From Heterobilharzia americana (taxonomy: Eukaryota > Platyhelminthes > Trematoda > Strigeidida > Schistosomatidae): 64,000 bases of DNA. The position numbers and the translations under genes are program-made. Where the stretch lies: positions 43,327,934 through 43,391,933 of the forward strand of contig OX104127.1 in NCBI GenBank assembly GCA_944470555.2, read 5' to 3'. The notes under the pieces are model-generated. The model was not told the DNA's origin, did not search any database, and saw only the letters and a program-made list of their open reading frames with translations. Below, in pieces: positions 60,205-64,000 of the stretch (its first letter is position 1; the number at the start of each line of letters is the position of its first letter).

Positions 60205-60640
60205 AGAAAACTAAGTGCCATTATAATTATTATTAGTAGTAGTATTTGTCACTTTGGTACCTAGTGGAACATAGGGATTCAGTAGCACGTCTCCATTCCA
60301 CTCTCTCCTCTACAGTCTTCTCAACCTGATTCCACGACAGAACACAACCTCTCATTGCTTCCTCTCACAATCTCCTCCATCTCACCCTTCCCTCGGTCGC
60401 CCGACTCGTCGTTTCTCATCTGGGTTCCACTCGACGACCTGGCCCGATGCGTGATGTCCCCAGTCGGCCTTCTCACTGCATACCCAATCCAATTCAATCC
60501 AATGCAATTCATCTCCACTTCCTTACATTGCATATTTGTTCAGCGATAGCTTCTTGATTCGTTGCTTCGTCACCAACCAGCCAGCCAGCGTATGCCCATC
60601 TTCTGGCTCCTCACTGTTAGTTGAATGATGATACATATTA
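60205..60640 (-). pseudogene. RTE-like retrotransposon 3' end, 5'-truncated
   Basis: Minus strand: 'gcatacgctggctggctggt' tract, QCKEVEMN, VRRPTGDITHRARSS, GEMEEIVRGSNERLCSVVESG, and the 3' end 'gttccactaggtacc', followed by ACTACTAATAATAATTAT as tail. Same subfamily as 60.84-61.83 kb. Confidence 0.8.
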
Positions 60641-60834
60641 TTCTCTTCCAAGCAGCGTCCCCTAAGATGGTTAGTAAAAATGATTTATGCTATTTTCGTG
60701 TTATTTATCTTTTGTTGTTTGACCGTTTTTCTACTAATGTAGGTGTTCTTATCAGCAATGCAACCGTGTATGTATTGCTACAAACGCCAAAATGTCACCC
60801 ACAGTCAAACTCAAAATAATACCTCTAGCAGAAG

Positions 60835-61056
60835 AAGTCCGCGAAGGGGGATACGCTGGACGACGGAAAAGAACCTAGAAGACTCGGATTTAGCCAACGA
60901 TGACTTGTGTCTAATGTCTTGTAGCACAAACTTGAACATCTACACGCGAAAACTAACAAGTTGATAGAAGAAGCAGGACAGGGCAGCCAACACAGGACAC
61001 TATTCAAGTGAACGTAGAGAAGACAGAGGTGACGAAGACACCAAACCAACACCACC

Positions 61057-61088
<32 letters not shown>

Positions 61089-61832
61089 GAACAACAACAA
61101 ACACCAATCACCATCAATGGGAGAAACTTAAAGCAAGTAGACTCTTTCACCTATCTAGGCAGCACTGTTTCAAGTACAGGTGGCGGCACAGGCACAGACG
61201 AGAACGTCAAAGCCAACCAGGGTCGGTAAGATAGCAAGACAGGTGTTCATTAACCTGAAACCAGTATGGAGATCTTCTGCACTACACTCAACATAAAGCG
61301 TGAACAACATGTGGATCTTCAACACCAATGCTAGTCAAGTCAGTGTTTCTGTATGCTTGAGAGACTTGGAGTGTTAGGAAGAGCATTTCCAACAAAGTAC
61401 AGACATTCATCAACAACTGCCTACACTGGCTGGTTACTGAAGCTCAGATGGGCAGGATGATAAGAATAAGGAAGAAGGAACTGTGGCTGGCTGGCTGGCT
61501 GTTGACGAAGCCACAAAGCAAGAAGCTATCGCTGAACAAATATGCAGTGTAAGGAAGTGGAGATGGATTGCATTGGATTGGATTGGGCGTACACTGAGAA
61601 GGCCGACTGGGGACATCGTGCGTCAGGCCAGTTCGTTGAGTGGAACTCAGATGGGAAACGACGAGTTGGGCATCTGAGGTGAGGATGATATGGAGGAGAT
61701 TGTGAGAGGAAGAAATGAGAGGTTGTGTTCTGTCGTGGAATCAGGTTGAGAAGACTGTAGAGGAGAGAGTGGAATGGAGACGTGCTACTGAATCCGTATG
61801 TTCCACTAGGAACCAAAGGGACAAATAATAAT
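60835..61832 (+). pseudogene. RTE-like retrotransposon 3' part, 5'-truncated
   Basis: Starts at the 'cgaagggggatacgctgg' segment. Then LEDSDLANDDLCLM, VNVEKTEVTKTP, an expanded CAC/CAA tract coding His and Gln (61044-61105), FTYLGSTVSS, RKWRWIA, RRPTGDIV, and the 3' end 'ttccactaggaaccaaag' with an AAT-type tail. Multiple frames are needed. A CTGG tract at 61479-61500 interrupts the C-terminal region. Confidence 0.83.
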
Positions 61833-61839
61833 AATGATA

Positions 61840-63040
61840 ATGTACAACGGAAACAATGACTTCATTTTTATAAGAAACTTTATATATACAGGAGTTATTT
61901 ATATTTTTAAATATCTACCTTCCATTATCATTCACACCGAAATAAATGGGTGCCTACAGTCAGAGTTGTCTTCATCATAGCCATTTACTTTTAATTTCAT
62001 TTACTGAGTGATAAGTTATCATACTACGAAAGATTTAGCAGTACCTACTAGTTCACATATATATGTTTCATATAGACTTTTTTCTCTTTCTACTGATTTA
62101 TTAGTAAATATTCTTCTGCATTTAGTTCTTCAAGGGACTGAAAATTGCCTTATAATGACTAACTGGATTTCACTCACCTATCTTTAAAGGATTAACTGAT
62201 TTGAAAATGGACCAGAATATAGGTGCTTATATTTGCCAATGACTACCGGATAATAGCTCACGAACAAGCATCAATTAATCTCACTTGCAGACATATCTTT
62301 ATTCACAATTTGACTGACTTATCTAATGTCACCTACCTACGGAAATGTCAAGACTTTTATCTTAAAACTTACCACTTAATTATTGATCATTTTAATAGTT
62401 TTTCGATGACCAATTAGCATTAGAAAAGATATTCATACTATAACGTGTATTTTAATTATATAATCTCAGCATAGTATATTAGAACAAATAACAAAATAAA
62501 CACATATTCTGCATAATTCCCCAACGTTTTGATCATGCCAGGAATATCCTTTTTAACAGTATGAATCAGACATTAAGTTTTCAGGTTAATATTCAACTTT
62601 TGGTACAGAAAGTGATGACCTTCACAATCACCCAATTACATCGTGGTATGCAGCAAAGTTCGATGAAATACAGGTGAGTGAATAAGCAACTCGGTCAGAG
62701 AGGTTTTTCCGTTGTGAGAGTAAGGTGGAACAAAAATAGGGTGGGGAAATTTTTTAGTTCGTCTATGAAAAGTACAATGGGGTTATGAGTCATCAAGGGT
62801 GAGAAAGAATAGATTACTAGTTTGGAAGGAAGAATATTTGAACATCAGACTGTATAATAAGTAAATAATAATAATAATGATAACGATAAATGTACTTTTG
62901 ATAACACTTGAAGTATGATTGATAACAAAATGGATTATGTTATGGTTCATCGAATGTATATGACTCAGAAAGTAGCATAAAATTGATGAAAACAGCAGAT
63001 CGATAAAGTGCTATAGTAATAAGACTAGACAAGCTGTTAA
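61840..63040. other. AT-rich unique-looking DNA, nothing recognised
   Basis: No supported feature. Confidence 0.45.
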
Positions 63041-63049
63041 AATGCAACC

Positions 63050-63384
<335 letters not shown>

Positions 63385-63512
63385 TTCTTTTTCCTCGAAG
63401 TTAAGACGATTAAGAGAAATAACACCTGAGACTATTCAAGCAAGAGTAAATTGGGAATGAATCATATGGAATGAAACTGTGTTCTACCTTCTCTTCAGAT
63501 ATTTACACATAT

Positions 63513-64000
63513 TTATTTACAACTACCTGGGCGAGTCATTAATGTTAGCCACCATCTAGGTGGGATGTCTAACCCATCTTTTCTGCTGACCGAAGAAGGA
63601 TATGAACAGATGTGCAAAGCTTCTGCAATGATCCGCTCTTTGTGAGAAAGAAAACCCTTTTGCAGGACTTTTGTCTGTTCGAATGGTTTTTTATGACCTG
63701 AATATAAGGCATGAGCAGCGATGGCAGAGCCTTTTTCAAGTTTTTCTAGATCATAGGAATTTTTTGGTGGTTTGTTGCAACTTCAACCATGTTCGACTAG
63801 ACTTGTTAGTATTTGACGCGATGTCTCTCCAATGTATGTGGCATCGCACTCACTACATCCTACATTATAAACACAGTTCTGTTGTTCCAAATGCAGAATA
63901 GGATCTTTTAATTTACACAGGTGTGAGTGTAATGTATTCGTCACCTTAAAGAATACTCTCATCTTGTAACTATTAAGGATGCATCTTATTTCCTCCGATG
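63513..64000 (-). pseudogene. Penelope-like element, GIY-YIG endonuclease end, continues past window
   Basis: On the minus strand an open reading from the window edge gives EEIRCILNSYKMRVFFKV, then NCVYNVGCSECDATYIGETS, with the Cys-rich start and YIG of PLE GIY-YIG domains. One in-frame stop follows HG (about 63795). The frame then continues with KGSAIAAHALYSGHKKPFEQ, SHKERIIAEALHICSYPSSV and IPPRWWLTLMTRPGSCK, ending at the stop at 63513-63515. Apart from the single stop the domain is well preserved, making this the youngest-looking PLE here. The reverse transcriptase should lie beyond 64000. Confidence 0.9.

Overview
The window looks like nuclear DNA of a trematode worm, most likely a blood fluke (Schistosoma). 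It is AT-rich and intron-poor in appearance. It is packed with Sm-alpha-type tRNA-derived repeats that carry hammerhead ribozymes, plus broken Penelope-like (PLE), RTE-like and CR1-like retroelements of the kinds known from schistosomes. I recognise no intact host protein gene, no rRNA, no functional tRNA and no CRISPR. Most long open frames are decayed retroelement coding DNA or chance readings through the repeats.

Layout. 1-2.8 kb: four copies of a hammerhead/tRNA-like repeat (called family A here). 3.3 kb: an Sm-alpha-like hammerhead (family B). 6.7-7.9 kb: the 5' half of an RTE element. 11.6-12.4 kb: a PLE C-terminus. 19.6-22.5 kb: more family A and B copies. 24.2-27.4 kb: RTE pieces, one of them internally deleted. 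28.1-28.9 kb: a near-palindromic family A insertion, then a family B copy. 31.7-36.7 kb: RTE 3' end, family B copy, a decayed PLE flanked by an inverted repeat, and an RTE reverse transcriptase fragment. 37.5-38.1 kb: inverted family A pair. 39.2-39.6 kb: Sm-alpha-like dimer. 41.3-43 kb: a 120-bp-arm inverted repeat and a third ribozyme-bearing repeat (family C). 45.4-48.7 kb: a nearly full-length but frameshifted CR1-like element. 49.4-58.1 kb: mixed A, B, C and RTE fragments. 58.25-59.68 kb: a TSD-bounded tandem array of three 403-bp family A units. 60.2-61.8 kb: two RTE 3' ends. 63.0-64.0 kb: family A copy, long (AT)n, and the GIY-YIG end of a third PLE running off the window.

How the parts fit. 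Family A units combine Pol III-like A and B boxes with a hammerhead ribozyme whose core, stem I, stem II and short palindromic stem III can all be drawn. Tandem copies flanked by target-site duplications (TSDs), in a genome that also carries PLEs, match what is known of animal retrozymes: small circular RNAs made by hammerhead self-cleavage and thought to be mobilised by PLE-type reverse transcriptases. The most unusual feature is that seven TSD-bounded family A insertions have both ends formed by the element's own 3' end in opposite orientation. Ordinary single-template LINE-style insertion does not predict this.
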